Assembly: GCA_029215795.1 (NCBI GenBank)
Contig: JARDYH010000003.1
Coordinates: 170,450,382 to 170,514,381 of the forward strand
Length of the DNA stretch: 64,000 bases
Reading direction: 5' to 3'
DNA from: Anniella stebbinsi
Lineage: Eukaryota > Chordata > Lepidosauria > Squamata > Anniellidae
Position numbers and translations under genes: made by a program. Shown in pieces: positions 36,331 to 47,554 of this stretch (positions are counted from its first letter, which is position 1; the number at the start of each line of letters is the position of its first letter). The notes under the pieces were generated by a model. It was not told the origin of the DNA and searched no databases. It was given only the letters and a program-made list of their open reading frames with translations.

Positions 36331-36782
36331 GAAGAAGGGGGCGCCCTCCAGTGCCCATGCCTTTCCCCGAGCCATATACGCCAAATTTGAGATCGATCCC
36401 TCCAACTCTCGATTTTATATAAATTTATTAAAGATTGTTCCCGTTCTGACAGATCACAGTGACAGCTTGCCAGACCTGACAGAACAGAAACGATCTTCAA
36501 AAAATTAATAAAATCGAGGGTTGGAGGGATCGATCTCAAATTTCATACACATACTTAGGCATACCCCAGACGCACTGTGACCAAGTTTCAAGCCTCTAAC
36601 TTTTAAAATACAGAAGCTATAGGTATATTTATGGCAGTCCAATAAAACGATAAAATCGCCCGAAAATTATCGTCTCCGATGATTATCATAGTTTTTTCTA
36701 TCGTATCGTTACCGTAACTCATGTGCACGAGAAAGAGCATGTATTGTTATCGTAAATTCTAATGATACGATACACATCCCTA

Positions 36783-38153
36783 TTTCAAACTGGCTTCAGG
36801 GCAGGATATGGAGTTGAGACCGCTATGGTTGGCTTAGTGGATGATCTACGCCTGAGTATTGACAGGGGGAGTGTGTCTTAGTTGGTACTCCTGGACGTCT
36901 CAGTGGCTTTTGATACCATCAGCCATGGTATCCTTCTGGAACTCCTGAGGGGATTGGGAATCGGGGGCACTGTGCTTCAGTGGTTCTGGTCCTATTTCTC
37001 GGGCAGGTTCCAGATGGTGATGCTTGGGGATAGTTGCTCTTCAAAGAAGGAGCTGCTATGTGGTGTACCACAAGGTGCCATCCTTTCCCCAATGCTGTTT
37101 AACATTTATATGAAATCGCTGGGAGAGATCATCCGGAGGCATGGAGCGGGGTGCTATCAGTATGCTGATGACACCCAAATATATTTCTCTATGCCTTCGA
37201 CAACATAATCAACTAAGGATAGTGTGTTTCCTCTGAATTAATGCTTGGAGCGGTAATGGGCTGGATGAGGAAAAACAAACTGAAGCTGAATCCAGACAAG
37301 ACGGAGGTGTTTGCTGTCAAAGGCCGCAACCTGGGTTTGGAGGTGTGTCAACCCGTTCTGGATGGGGTTACACTCCCCTGAAAGACTGTGTTCACAGCTT
37401 GGGGGTACTCCTGGATCCGTCGCTCCAAATGACAGCCCAGATAGATGCGACGGCCAGGAGTGTCTACTATCAGTTTCGGCTGATATGCCAGCTGCGCCCC
37501 TTCCTAGAGTTAGAAGACCTAAAGATGGTAGTGCACGCGCTGGTAACTTAGAGGCTCGATCTGCAATGCGCTGTACCTAGGGCTACCTTTGTGCCTAGTC
37601 CAGAAACTTCAATTAGTTCAAAATATGGCAGCCAGGTTGGTCACTGGTACACCTAGGGGTGACCACATAACACCAATCTTAAAATTACTCCACTGGCTGC
37701 CAATTACTTTCCAGGCGAAGTATAAAGTGTTGGTTATTACCTTTAAAGCCCTACATGGTTTGGGTCCAGGTTACCTGCAGGATCACCTTCTCCCGTATAA
37801 TCCGCCCCACACACTCAGGTCCTCTGGGAAGAATTTATTCCAATCAGCCAGAACTAGGCTGACGAGTGGTACCCAGAGGACCTTCTCTTCTGATGCTCCT
37901 GGACTGTGGAATGGCCTGCTGGAGGAGATTTGACAAATTAGCAGTCTTCTGGAATTTAAGGGAGCCGTGAAGACTGCTCTCTTCCGGCAGGCTTACCCAG
38001 TTGAATTTTAAGATGTTTTTAATAATGTATTTGTTTTCATCTGTTTTAATGGTTTATCTATTTTATGATTTTTATATTCATATTTATTGTTGTTCCCCGC
38101 CTCGATCTGGATGGAGAGGCGGGTTAGAAATAAAATAAATAAATAATAAAAAT
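36783..38153 (+). pseudogene. L2-type LINE, 3' half of ORF2 plus 3' UTR
   Basis: Starts at 'tttcaaactggcttcagggc', equivalent to position 44500 of the fuller L2 copy. It carries the reverse-transcriptase core: 'LLDVSVAFDTISHGI' near 36890, 'CGVPQGAILSPMLFNIYMK' near 37060 and the catalytic YADD box near 37160. Stops at 36878 and elsewhere and several frameshifts disable it. It continues through the ORF C-terminus ('KLQLVQNMAARLVTG') to a 3' tail 'cctcgatctggatggagagg' ending in AATAAATAA-type sequence at 38153. Its 5' partner is probably 34054-34371. Confidence 0.85.
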
Positions 38154-38400
38154 ACACAGTTTGGGACCACAATACCTGACAGAACGCCTCTCCTGACATG
38201 AACCTACCGTACACTATGTTCAACATCTAAGGCCCTCCTCCAGGTGCCTACTCTGAGGGAAGCTCAGAGGATGTCAACAAGGGAGAGGGCCTTCTCAGCG
38301 GTGGCCTCCCAATTATGGACAGGGCCATACAGAGCTGGTAATATGCCCAGGCCAGATGGGAAGTGTGTGCCCCCAATTTCAAACTGCTCAGTAAGGATTT
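38154..38400 (+). pseudogene. second L2-like ORF2 3' fragment
   Basis: The frame at about 38244 reads 'PTLREAQRMSTRERAFSAVA', the typical tail of L2 ORF2 ('...TRERAFSA.AP.LWN'). It starts right after the tail of the preceding L2, so two LINE fragments lie in tandem. Confidence 0.55.
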
Positions 38401-38498
38401 TTAAATCAGTGGCACTGATTCAGTGCTAAATACGTATATGAACTAGAACGATTTATAAAAAAGGTAATGGGAAGCACTTTTATTCAAGATGTAAGACA

Positions 38499-39235
38499 TC
38501 ACTTCTTCACATTCAGATATGCTTTACGTGCTTTTCTTTGGGAAAATTCATCAATAACAACAGAAAAATCAAGCAACTTTGCCTTGTCGCTGTTAATGTT
38601 TAAAACTGCTAGTCCATTCAAACGTTCTTGCACCATTGTGGACTGAATGTATGGCTTGATACATTTTATGACACTGAAGCTCCTCTCATTAAAGGCCACT
38701 GTTGCTGGCAATGTCAGAAAAATGCGCAACGCGATGAGGACATTTGGGAAAACATTGTCCAATCCCAAGTTCAATATTTTGCCATAAATTTTCTTCGGTA
38801 AAACACCATTGGTTTTGAAATTCACATCAAAAATTCTTTTAAGAAGAAGCACTTCACTCTGAATGTCAGTTGAAATATGACTTTGGTATCGCAGCTAAAA
38901 CTGAATAGCTTTTTGTGACAACTCATTCTCAACTAGCTGCTTAAAGTGCCACAAAAAATCAAAAAGTCCACAAATGTCCTTGATTGCAGAAAAGCGTAGT
39001 GAAAGGCCATTGATAACAACTTCAATTATGTTGAAGAACACATTAAACCTGAAGTAATTTTCAGCATCCTCTTGAGTTGGGTACCCCCTGCGAGTAAAAA
39101 AATATCTGGCACGCCATCAATTTTGCTTGCCACAAGCTGTGCTTCTTTAAGCATATCATTCCATTTCTTTCTCAGTTTCAGGATATCTGCCTGTGTTGAT
39201 CAAAGTTGTCCCTTTCCACATCTAATGTGACATCA
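38499..39235 (-). pseudogene. degraded hAT transposase, zinc-finger-MYM-1-like type
   Basis: The minus-strand frame 38852-38499 holds a hAT C-terminal dimerisation domain: 'ALRIFLTLPATVAFNERSFS' followed by 'STMVQERLNGLAVLNI'. The E of 'ERSFS' sits where hAT transposases have their catalytic glutamate. Upstream on the same strand (to about 39235) further coding similarity ('YFRFNVFFNIIEVVINGL') is broken by a stop near 38896 and shifts. It is unrelated in subfamily to the BED-type transposase at 57129. It could be a transposon relic or a retrocopy of a domesticated ZMYM-type gene; the broken frame favours a relic. Confidence 0.7.
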
Positions 39236-39924
39236 CAAGATTATATTACCAAGTTGACCTCATGGATCATTGTGAGAACTTTAACCCAAATGGCTGACAT
39301 CAGTAAATCTTAATCTCCCTTGACTCTCTTTTAGGCTGACCATGGAAACCAAAAAAGGAGGACAACATGGCCACCCCAAGAGGGTGTGCCCACCAACATG
39401 TCCGTTCTGCATAACACCTTCATATTAAACCTGTTCTACAACACCTCAATGTTGAATCAGAAATTAACATGTATTTTTAGTTGCTTTACAAATAGAAGCA
39501 ACAATAGACCAGTCCTTCATCATTATCAAACATTATCATCTTCATTACCCTCACGGTATCATCGTCATTATTATTATTAATAACTATCATCATCATTACC
39601 TCACCCTCCGTTCCAGAGATTATATGCCATGGAGAAGATTTAGGAAAGAGATGCAGTAAGGACAACCATCACAACTTAGGCACATATATCCCCGCCCCGC
39701 ATGTGGCATGGCCCTCTGGAGCTTATAGTCTGACCGTGGTATTCATGACGGATGGCTTCTGCATTGTTTCCGCAAGGCAGGCTCCTCGCTTCTTGATGGG
39801 ACGCTTTCTCTACGGAAGCAGTAGCGCAAGCTAGGGGGGAACCTCCTTGTCAGAGTGCCCCCTCAAAATTGTGGGCCCCAGGCCAAGTGGTCCCACTGCC
39901 CCCCCCCCCCTCTGCCCTGCCCTG
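39236..39924. other. intergenic, no gene seen
   Basis: A ~40-bp fragment with 'taggctgaccatg' at about 39331 resembles one end of the TA-flanked MITE family. A CAT/ATT-rich simple stretch lies at about 39530-39600. Confidence 0.45.
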
Positions 39925-40230
39925 ATTATGGAATGATCTCCCCGATGAGGCTCGCCTGGCACCAACATTGTTACCAGGTCAAGACTTTCCTCTTCTCCCA
40001 GGCATTTAACAGCATATACTGAGTTTTTAATTGACCCCAGAACTATATTTAGGCCTGGCTGAGAGTTCACAGCTGTTTTAAATGTACACTGTTTTTATAT
40101 GTTGTCTGTTTTTATGGTTTTAAATTTTGAATATTGATTTTTAATGTCCAAATCTTTAATTTTTGTAAACCGCCCAGAGAGCTTCGGCTATGGGGCAGCA
40201 TATAAATGTAACAAATAATAATAATAAATC
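39925..40230 (+). mobile_element. L2-like LINE 3' end
   Basis: 'ggaatgatctccccgatgag' encodes the terminal 'WNDLPDEAR' of an L2-like ORF2. The 3' UTR follows, with 'aaaccgcccagagagcttcg' and 'atataaatgtaacaaataat', and ends in AATAATAATAAA. The 5' part is absent. Confidence 0.7.
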
Positions 40231-40661
40231 ATAAAACATGGTATGCCTGAGTGACTGTGCTTACAGTTCAGGTCCATCTAGATATTTTTAGAGTTCAAAA
40301 CTGCTAGCCAAGTTCTCCCAACCTTTCTAACAGATACCTGAATATATGAAACTTATTATCTGTGGCACTATTATACATTTCAGGATTCTATCTGACAACT
40401 TTGCCCAGTGTTTATTTTGAGGAAATCAGCTCTGTTCCATCTGGTGGAAGACTCTTGCAATTTGACGTCTCAGGCCAATTGTTTCTACTGTCCTTTACAA
40501 CTGGGTGGGCCCATTTCTCCCCCCCCCCCATTGTCTTAAGTGGACAAAAAAAACGTGCAGCACTTCCTGGATACAATATTAATAACTAGTGTAGCTTTCC
40601 TGAGAGCTACATACCTCAGGTACTGTTAAAGACTAATCCCAGATTGATTGTCACTTTCAAT

Positions 40662-40843
40662 GGGTTCAGATGACACATTAATTCACGATGGGTTAAATAA
40701 ACCATGGTGGTTTATTTAACCCATGATGTCTTAGCATGTTGTCTGTGAGCTCTTTTCCCACCCCCAAAATAAGCCACACTGATAACCCGCGGCCTGCAGT
40801 TAGTGCTATTTAACCCATCATGGGTTAGTGTGTCATATGTTGC
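40662..40843. mobile_element. MITE with inverted ends
   Basis: 'gggttcagatgacacattaa' faces 'gggttagtgtgtcatatgtt'. The internal 'aacccatgatg' and 'catcatgggtt' are inverted as well. The ends resemble those of the element at 13149. Confidence 0.6.
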
Positions 40844-42373
40844 CACCTACAGAGTTGCTCAGCAAGAGCAGCCAAAGGTACTGTTACTGCTCTGCTCATC
40901 TTGGGTAATCTCTGTTTCCAAGTTCTGCAAGCAACAAATTGTGCTGCATAGCCGTGCAGGGTTTTCGCTGTGCATCAGATGCCTCCCCGTGAGGGGAACC
41001 TTTGTATGAAATTTCCTCCCATTCCTGCAAACTTCCAAGAATTTAGAGCCACCACCACCCTTTTTGGTGCACATGATCAGAGATAAGGGAAGGGCTTAGA
41101 AAACCGGCTTGGTGGGAGGGGGTGCTGGAGAGGGAAGGAAGGCTTTGAGAATTGGGGTGACATGGGGTGGGTGAGGCCTTGGGGGAATAGTGCGGGTTCA
41201 GGCAAGTGGCTAAAGATAGACATCGTGTAGAGAATGGCAGAAGAAGACTCCCCTAGCGTGGAGTGCACGAGTCGGAAACTGGCAGGTGATGTAGCAGCGG
41301 GACGAGGGACAGTGGGCTATGGTTTCCATTGCAAAGGAAGCTGGGATACCTGGGCAGGAGGACTACAGAGGGGGAAGGGAGAGGGGAGAAGAAATAAACT
41401 ACGCACAGTAGCTTATTTGTCCAATCATGTGATGAGGCACAGTGGGCTATTTCCAAAATAAGCTACTGTGTGTAGCTTATTAAACCACCATAGATTAAAG
41501 TGACATGCGAACCTGCCCTTTAGGTCAGGGGTGGCCAGTCTTGTTGGAGCTGCCTTTTCTTTTCTTTTTTTAGTAGAACCCTGAAATCCACTAACCAGAG
41601 CCAGGTGCAAATGACATACACTTATCATTAAGGAAAAGGGTGCCTCTGAGTACATTCTGATTCCAGGAATTTCTTTTCAGTACCAGAACTTAACTAAGCT
41701 TACACTTAATTCCACTGCTTTCTCCATTTCAGAGGCTGAATTTAGTTGGAAAAAGACTTTTTGTTGTTGCTTTTTTAACAAGTTGGGAGCCAGAAAGAAA
41801 CTCTTGCTTATCTAAAGCCAATCACCCAGAGATCTAGCAGTAGATCCCAAACCACCTTCTGCTCACCCTTAGTTTAGGTGATGTTCTGCTTTAATGTAAA
41901 ACCTTTGTAGAACATGGAGTAAGACATGAGCAAAATCAGGATTTGGACTTTGGCCATGCGAGAGTTCTATTTGAAGATTTTTTATTTGAAGATTTTCACA
42001 TGCACAGCTGTAGGGTAGTAGGTGCAATTAGTATTTAACAAAAGGATGCTGATTATGTACAGACATACCAGGAATAAATGATTCCGAACTCTATTGTCAT
42101 AATTGCTGGCAGGGTTGGGGTTGCGGGAAGATAAATGAATATAGCAGACTCGGTGACACCAGCTGAGTTAATATGTGTGGCAAATTTAACATGTAGTTGC
42201 ATGTGCATTTATATTCATATCAGCTGCTGAGTTGCTCTTTACTTCATTTTGCTATGCAATATATAGTAGATGATCTCAGCATTTTCTTCCAGAAATTAAT
42301 AAAGACAAGTGAAAGATAGCAAAGCTACTCTGGACACATTTTCCTTGCCATTTCAAAGGACAAGGTTAAAAGA
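40844..42373. other. intergenic, no gene seen
   Basis: Two diverged MITE-like inverted motifs around 'aataagctactgtg' (about 41395-41480). No gene was recognised. Confidence 0.45.
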
Positions 42374-42722
42374 TGGCTGGGAGTGCTGTGCTGCTGGCTG
42401 AGCCTGAAGCGTGTTTGTTTGCCCCGCCCATCTCCACAGGTATTTCAGCCTTCAGGCTGCTGAAGACTGAGGGGAAGGGTGGTGGTTGGCTGGGAGTGCT
42501 GTGCTGCTGGCTGAGCCTGAAGCGTGTTTGTTTGCCCCGCCCACCTCCACAGGTATTTCAGCCTTCAGGCTGCTGAAGGTGCGAGCCGAAGGGCGCGAGC
42601 AAAAGGGCTCTCGGCCTGAGGCTTTCAGCCATGGGAACGAAGCCGTTGGACCAAAACTGCAGCCGTGGATGAAGAGCACTAAGAGAGGAGAGCCACCTGC
42701 ACCCCACCCTTCCAGCTGACCA
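42374..42722 (+). promoter_or_regulatory. L2-type LINE 5' UTR with 113-bp tandem units
   Basis: 'tggctgggagtgctgtgctg' occurs at 42374 and at 42487, so the period is 113 bp. The third unit is partial and diverged. Each unit carries 'tgccccgccca', an Sp1-type GC box. Tandem GC-box units directly upstream of a LINE ORF resemble the monomer promoters of mouse L1. I infer an internal pol II promoter; no initiator was identified. Confidence 0.6.
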
Positions 42723-42724
42723 CA

Positions 42725-45721
42725 ATGTGTAGGGGAGCGGCAATTTGTGTTGTGCAGGGCAAAGGGAGATATGGCGTTGGCAGAGCAATGTGCCGTTACA
42801 GGGGAAGGAGAGATGGATATCTCACACCCATCTTACCTTCTGATTGCTCTGCTAACTCGGGGAACTTGGAGAACGAACCAGGCCACCCACAGAACCTCTC
42901 CTTGCTCCTATGTAATGCCAGGTCAGTTAAAAATAAAACACATATTATCCATGACCTTCTTTCAGATGAGAAGGCTGACCTGGCATGCTTCACAGAGACC
43001 TGGCTGGGAGATGACAGTGGACCGACATGGGCGCAGGCCCTCCCAGCTGGGTACTGTGTTAGTGAGCAGGTGAGGGAAAGTGGGCGGGGGGGGGCGGAGT
43101 AGCTGTGGTCTATAGGGATAATCTTAACCTGACCAGACTTCCTGTTCGTGAACTGAATCACATCGAGTGTGTGTACCTGAGTCTGAAGACCAGGGATAGA
43201 CTAGGGATTCTCTTAGTGTACCGGCCACCCCGCTGCCTATCAGACTCCCTGGCCGAGCTCACAGAACTGGTCTCGGAGCTCATGTTGGATTCGCCCAGGC
43301 TTTTGGTCCTGGGCGACTTCAACATCCCATTTGAGACTGGTTTGTCAGGTGGAGCTCGGGAGTTCGTGGCATCCATGACAACCATGGGCCTATGCCAATT
43401 GGTCTCTGGACCCACACATTCAGCGGGTCATACCCTTGATGCTGTTTTCAGTTCCGAACAGAGGGATCTGTGGGCGGAGGTAACGAATACCTCCGTGTTG
43501 TCATGGACAGACCATTTTCTGGTTAGGGTTAGTATCATGGCTACCACCCACCCCTGCAGGGGTGGTGGACCTATTAAGATGGTCCGCCCTCGAAGGCTGA
43601 TGGATCCTTCTGGATTTCAGAAAGCCTTGGAGGGTTTTATGGCTGGTATCGGCGACGATCCTGTAGAAGCCCTGGTCGATAGATGGAATCGAGATCTAAC
43701 TAGGGCTATTGACACGATCGCCCCCAAACGTCCTCTCCGACCCGCTTCTAACAGGGCGCCCTGGTATACGGAAGACCTCAGGGAGTTGAAGCGGAAAGGA
43801 CGACGACTGGAGTGCCGATGGCGGAAAACTCGACTTCTATCCGACAAGACACGGCATAGAGAACATCTTCGTTCCTATGGGGTGGCAATACGTACAGCGA
43901 AGAAAGCTTACTTCACTGCACGCATTGCGTCTGCGAATTCGCGTCCAGCGGAACTGTTCAGGGTGGTGAGGGGTCTAACCCGGGCACCTTCCCCCCTGAA
44001 TCCGATTTTAGAGCCTTCGGCGGTTCGCTGTGATGCCTTTAACGATCATTTCACAGATAAAATCTCTCGGATAAGAGCCGACTTAGATGCCGTCGTTGTA
44101 GCAGAGGCTGACGATGGAGTGTCCGGCGACTCCACGAGTAGAATTACACTGGATCGGTTTCAGTTGGTGAGTACCGAGGACGTGGGCAAGCTGCTTGGAC
44201 AAGTGAGGACGATGACTTGCCCTCTTGATCCCTGTCCTTCATGGCTGGTCGCCCAGGGAGGAGATGCGGTTAGATCGCAATTACAATATATTATTAATGC
44301 ATCTCTCAGGGAGGGGACTTTCCCATCATGTTTAAAAGAAGCGGTGGTACGGCCGCTTCTAAAGAAGCCCTCCCTGGATCCCCTGGACTTTAATAACTAC
44401 AGACCGGTATCAAACCTTCCATTCTTGGGCAAGGTGGTCGAGAGGGCGGTTGCCTTTCAACTTCAAGTAGTCTTGGATGACACTGATTTTCTAGACCCAT
44501 TTCAAACTGGCTTCAGGGCGGGATACGGAGTTGAGACTGCTATGGTCGCCTTAGTGGATGATCTACGCCTTAGTATTGACAGGGGGAGTGTGTCCCTGTT
44601 GGTACTTCTGGACCTCTCAGCGGCTTTCGATACCATCGACCATGGTATCCTTCTGGAACGCCTGAGGGGATTGGGAATCGGGGGCACTGTGCTTCAGTGG
44701 TTCCGGTCCTACCTCTCGGGCAGGTTCCAGATGGTGATGCTTGGGGATAGCTGCTCTTCAAAGAAGGAGCTGCTGTGTGGCGTACCGCAAGGTGCCATCC
44801 TTTCCCCAATGCTGTTTAACATTTATATGAAACCGTTGGGAGAGATCATCTGGAGGCATGGGGCGGGGTACTATCTATATGCTGATGACACCCAAATATA
44901 TTTCTCTATGCCTTCGGTAACAGCGCCAGCTAAGGATAGTGTGTCTCCTCTGAATGAATGCTTGGAGGCGGTAATGGGCTGGATGAGGAAAAACAAACTG
45001 TAGCTGAATCCAGACAAGACGGAGGTGCTTGCTGTCAAAGGCCGCAACCTGGGTTTGGAGGTGTGTCGACTGGTTCTGGATGGGGTTACACTCCTCCTGA
45101 AAGACTGTGTTCGCAGCTTGGGGGTGTTCCTGGATCCGTCGCTCCAAATGACAGCCCAGATAGATGTGACGGCCAGGAGTGCCTACTATCAGCTTCGGCT
45201 GATACGCCAGCTGCGCCCCTTCCTAGAGTTGGAAGACCTAAAGATGGTAGTGCACGCGCTGGTAACTTCGAGGCTCGACTTCTGCAATGCGCTGTACATA
45301 GGGCTACTTTTGTGCCTAGTCTGGAAACTTCAACTAGTTCAAAATATGGCAGCCAGGTTGGTCACCGGTACATCTAGGGGTGACCATATTACGCCAGCTT
45401 TAAAATCGCTCCACTGGCTGCCAATTAGTTTCCGGGCGAAGTATAAAGTGTTGGTTATTAGTTACCTTTAAAGCCCTACATGGTTTGGGTCCAGGTTACC
45501 TGCGGGATCGCCTTCTCCCATACAATCCGCCCCGCACGCTCAGGTCCTCTGGGAAGAACTTACTGCAGTCGGCCAAGACTAGGCTGACAACCATTACCCA
45601 GAGGACCTTCTCTTCTGCCGCTCCCAGACTGTGGAATGACCTGCCAGAGGAGACTCGTCAACTTAACAGTCTTTTAGAATTTAAGAAAGCTATAAAGACT
45701 GTTCTCTTCCGGCAGGCATAA
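42725..45721 (+). pseudogene. near full-length L2-type non-LTR retrotransposon ORF2
   Basis: Encodes an apurinic-type endonuclease and reverse transcriptase for target-primed retrotransposition. Endonuclease motifs: 'LLLCNARSVKNK' (about 42900) and 'FTETWL' in the first frame; 'LLVYRPPR', 'LVLGDFNIP' (residues 68-75 of the 43105 frame), 'SGPTHSAGHTLDAVF' and 'TDH' (135-137) in the second. Reverse-transcriptase motifs: 'NYRPVSNLPFLGKVVERAV', 'LLDLSAAFDTIDHG', 'CGVPQGAILSPMLFNIYMK' and the YADD box (592-595). Three lesions are seen: a frameshift at the G8 run near 43085-43097, a nonsense TAG at 45001-45003 where the sister copy at 37290 has a sense codon, and a 4-bp insertion near 45460. CpGs are plentiful and the frame is otherwise long, so the copy is young but dead. 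Clade L2 within the Jockey superfamily is the best fit; a CR1-type assignment is the alternative. Confidence 0.9.
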
Positions 45722-45895
45722 CCAGTGGAATTTTAGAATGTTTTAAGGGTGTTCTTAGGATGTTTTAGGATTTTTATGCAGTTTTAATAATATGTGTTAT
45801 GTTTTAATCAGTTTTATGTATTTTATCATGTTGTTGTTCCCCGCCTCGATCCAGACGGAGAGGCGGGTAAGAAATAAATTGTTATTATTATTACA
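45722..45895 (+). other. L2 3' UTR and tail
   Basis: The T-rich 3' UTR ends with 'gcctcgatccagacggagag' and 'gcgggtaagaaataaa', then (TTA)n. The GC-rich stem-like motif is shared with the copy ending at 38153. It is presumably the 3' hairpin recognised by the reverse transcriptase (inferred from related LINEs). Confidence 0.75.
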
Positions 45896-46269
45896 TGTAC
45901 ATACTAATATTGAACTCTATTTGGCTGGATCTCCATTAAAAGCGTCCTGGCTCTGGAAAATGCCAAGGCCTAGCAGTCAATGAGGAGGTACCACTTCAGT
46001 TTGAAGATAGGGGTTTACAAGAATGAATGCTCCTCTCCATATAAAGATTCCCTTCTTCATATAAACTGTGTACATATATTCAAAATATGTGAATATATGT
46101 AAAGGGGCCATCTGCCATCACACCTGACTAGAAATGTGAAGGCTTGCCCCTCCATGGCCGGGGGGGGGGGGAGTCAGAGGGGAAAAAGAGGATACATTAG
46201 GTGAAAAACGGGGTTTCTCCCCCTTTTCCCCTATTGATAAAAAAAGTCCATGTGAAATTATTTTTTTCC

Positions 46270-46576
46270 TAGGCTGACCATATGAAAAGGAGGACAGGGC
46301 TCATGTAACTTTAACAGTTGCAGAGAAAAGGGATCATTTGTATGCAATTAGTACCTGGACAAATCCCCTTTTCATCACAACAATTAAAGTTGCAGGCACT
46401 ATACTAGAGTGACCAGATACAAAAGAGGGCAAGGCCCCTGCAGCTTTAAGTGTTGTGATGAAGAGGGAATTTCACCAGGTACGAATTGCATATAAATGAT
46501 GCCAGCTGAAATGGCCTTTTCTCTACAACTGTTAAAGTTACATGAGCCCTGTCCTCCTTTTCATATGGCCAGCCTA
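46270..46576. mobile_element. TA-flanked dimeric palindromic MITE, copy 2
   Basis: TA-GGCTGACC at 46270 and GGCCAGCC-TA at 46576, with the inverted-dimer layout described for copy 1. Confidence 0.75.
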
Positions 46577-47237
46577 ATTAAGCCCTGTTCCCCCCCTTCC
46601 AATTATTTTCCATTTTTTCCCTGGGCCTTTGTATCACTATTCCTCCATATCACTACTGCATTATTCTAGCCTAACCTTGAATAATTATTAGAAAGGCAGA
46701 GTATACATGATGTAAATAAACTACATGAAGAAATAAGTTATTCCCGATATATTGATTTTGTATGTGCAAGGATTATTATTTTCTTTTTGGTGTGGAGGAG
46801 TATTCATTTATGTGAGTCCTTACCTGCAGACTACAATGCTAATATCCAGGCACAGTTTATTATCTCAGTGAGAACCTGGCTCAAGCCTTGGATGATGTAC
46901 TATTGGTGACTTTCTATCTGTTGCAACAGAAGACTCCATTGTTCTCCTCTGCCTAAACTTATTCAGCCTTTTCCCTTTTAACTTCTCATTATCCCTAATT
47001 TGTTCTTACTGTGGTTCTCCAGTACCAACTTGAAGAAAGGCTACTTAATAATGGTTCCTCTTTCATATAATATCTGGATGAACCTGCTTGTTTTACATTT
47101 GCTCTCCATCTTGGAGCTAAAGCTGGGCTAATTTTTTGACATAGAGAGGATGCTTTTATTGATTAGTGCAGGGGAGAAGAACCTCAGGCTTGGCCCTCAA
47201 ATCTGGCCTATCTGGGGTCCCAGTTGTCCCTCTGGGA
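46577..47237. other. intergenic, no gene seen
   Basis: No gene or recognised repeat lies between two copies of the dimeric MITE. Confidence 0.5.
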
Positions 47238-47554
47238 TAGGCTGACCATATGAAAAGGAGGACAAGGCTCATGTAACTTTAACAGTTGTAGATAAAAGGT
47301 AATTTCAGCCTGCATCATTTGTGTGCAATTTGTACTTGGTGAAATTCCCTCTTCATTATAACAGTGAAAGCTGCAGGGGCCCTGCCCTCTTTTGTATCTG
47401 GTCACTGTAGTATAGTGCCTGCAACTTTAATTGTGATGAAGAGGGAATTTCACCAGCAACTAATTGCATACAAATGACGCTGGCTGAAATTCTCTTTTCT
47501 CTACAACTGTTAAAGTTACATGAGCCCTGTTCTCCTTTTCATATGGTCAGCCTA
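47238..47554. mobile_element. TA-flanked dimeric palindromic MITE, copy 3
   Basis: TA-GGCTGACC at 47238 and GGTCAGCC-TA at 47554, same inverted-dimer layout. It lies only ~660 bp from copy 2. Confidence 0.75.

Larger units (their letters stand above)
34372..36782. mobile_element. 2.4-kb non-autonomous hAT-like composite
   Basis: The left end 'tagggatgtgcactgacccc' and the following (CGGATC)-rich ~140 bp match the left end of the giant hAT at 48508. The right end, read inward, is 'tagggatgtgtatcgtatca', with the same first ten bases but TATCGT-rich subterminal sequence. Inside are a ~307-bp tandem duplication (about 34724-35337), a 500-bp palindrome, a GGAG-rich 79-85-bp tandem array (about 36118-36330) and further inverted repeats. 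No transposase is present. The 8-bp flanks ('ggaggtat' and 'tttcaaac') do not match. Confidence 0.7.

Noticed and set aside
36017..36508. 163- and 138-codon ORFs rich in Gly, Arg and Glu
   Set aside because: They arise from the GGAG-rich 79-85-bp tandem array and have no unique sequence.
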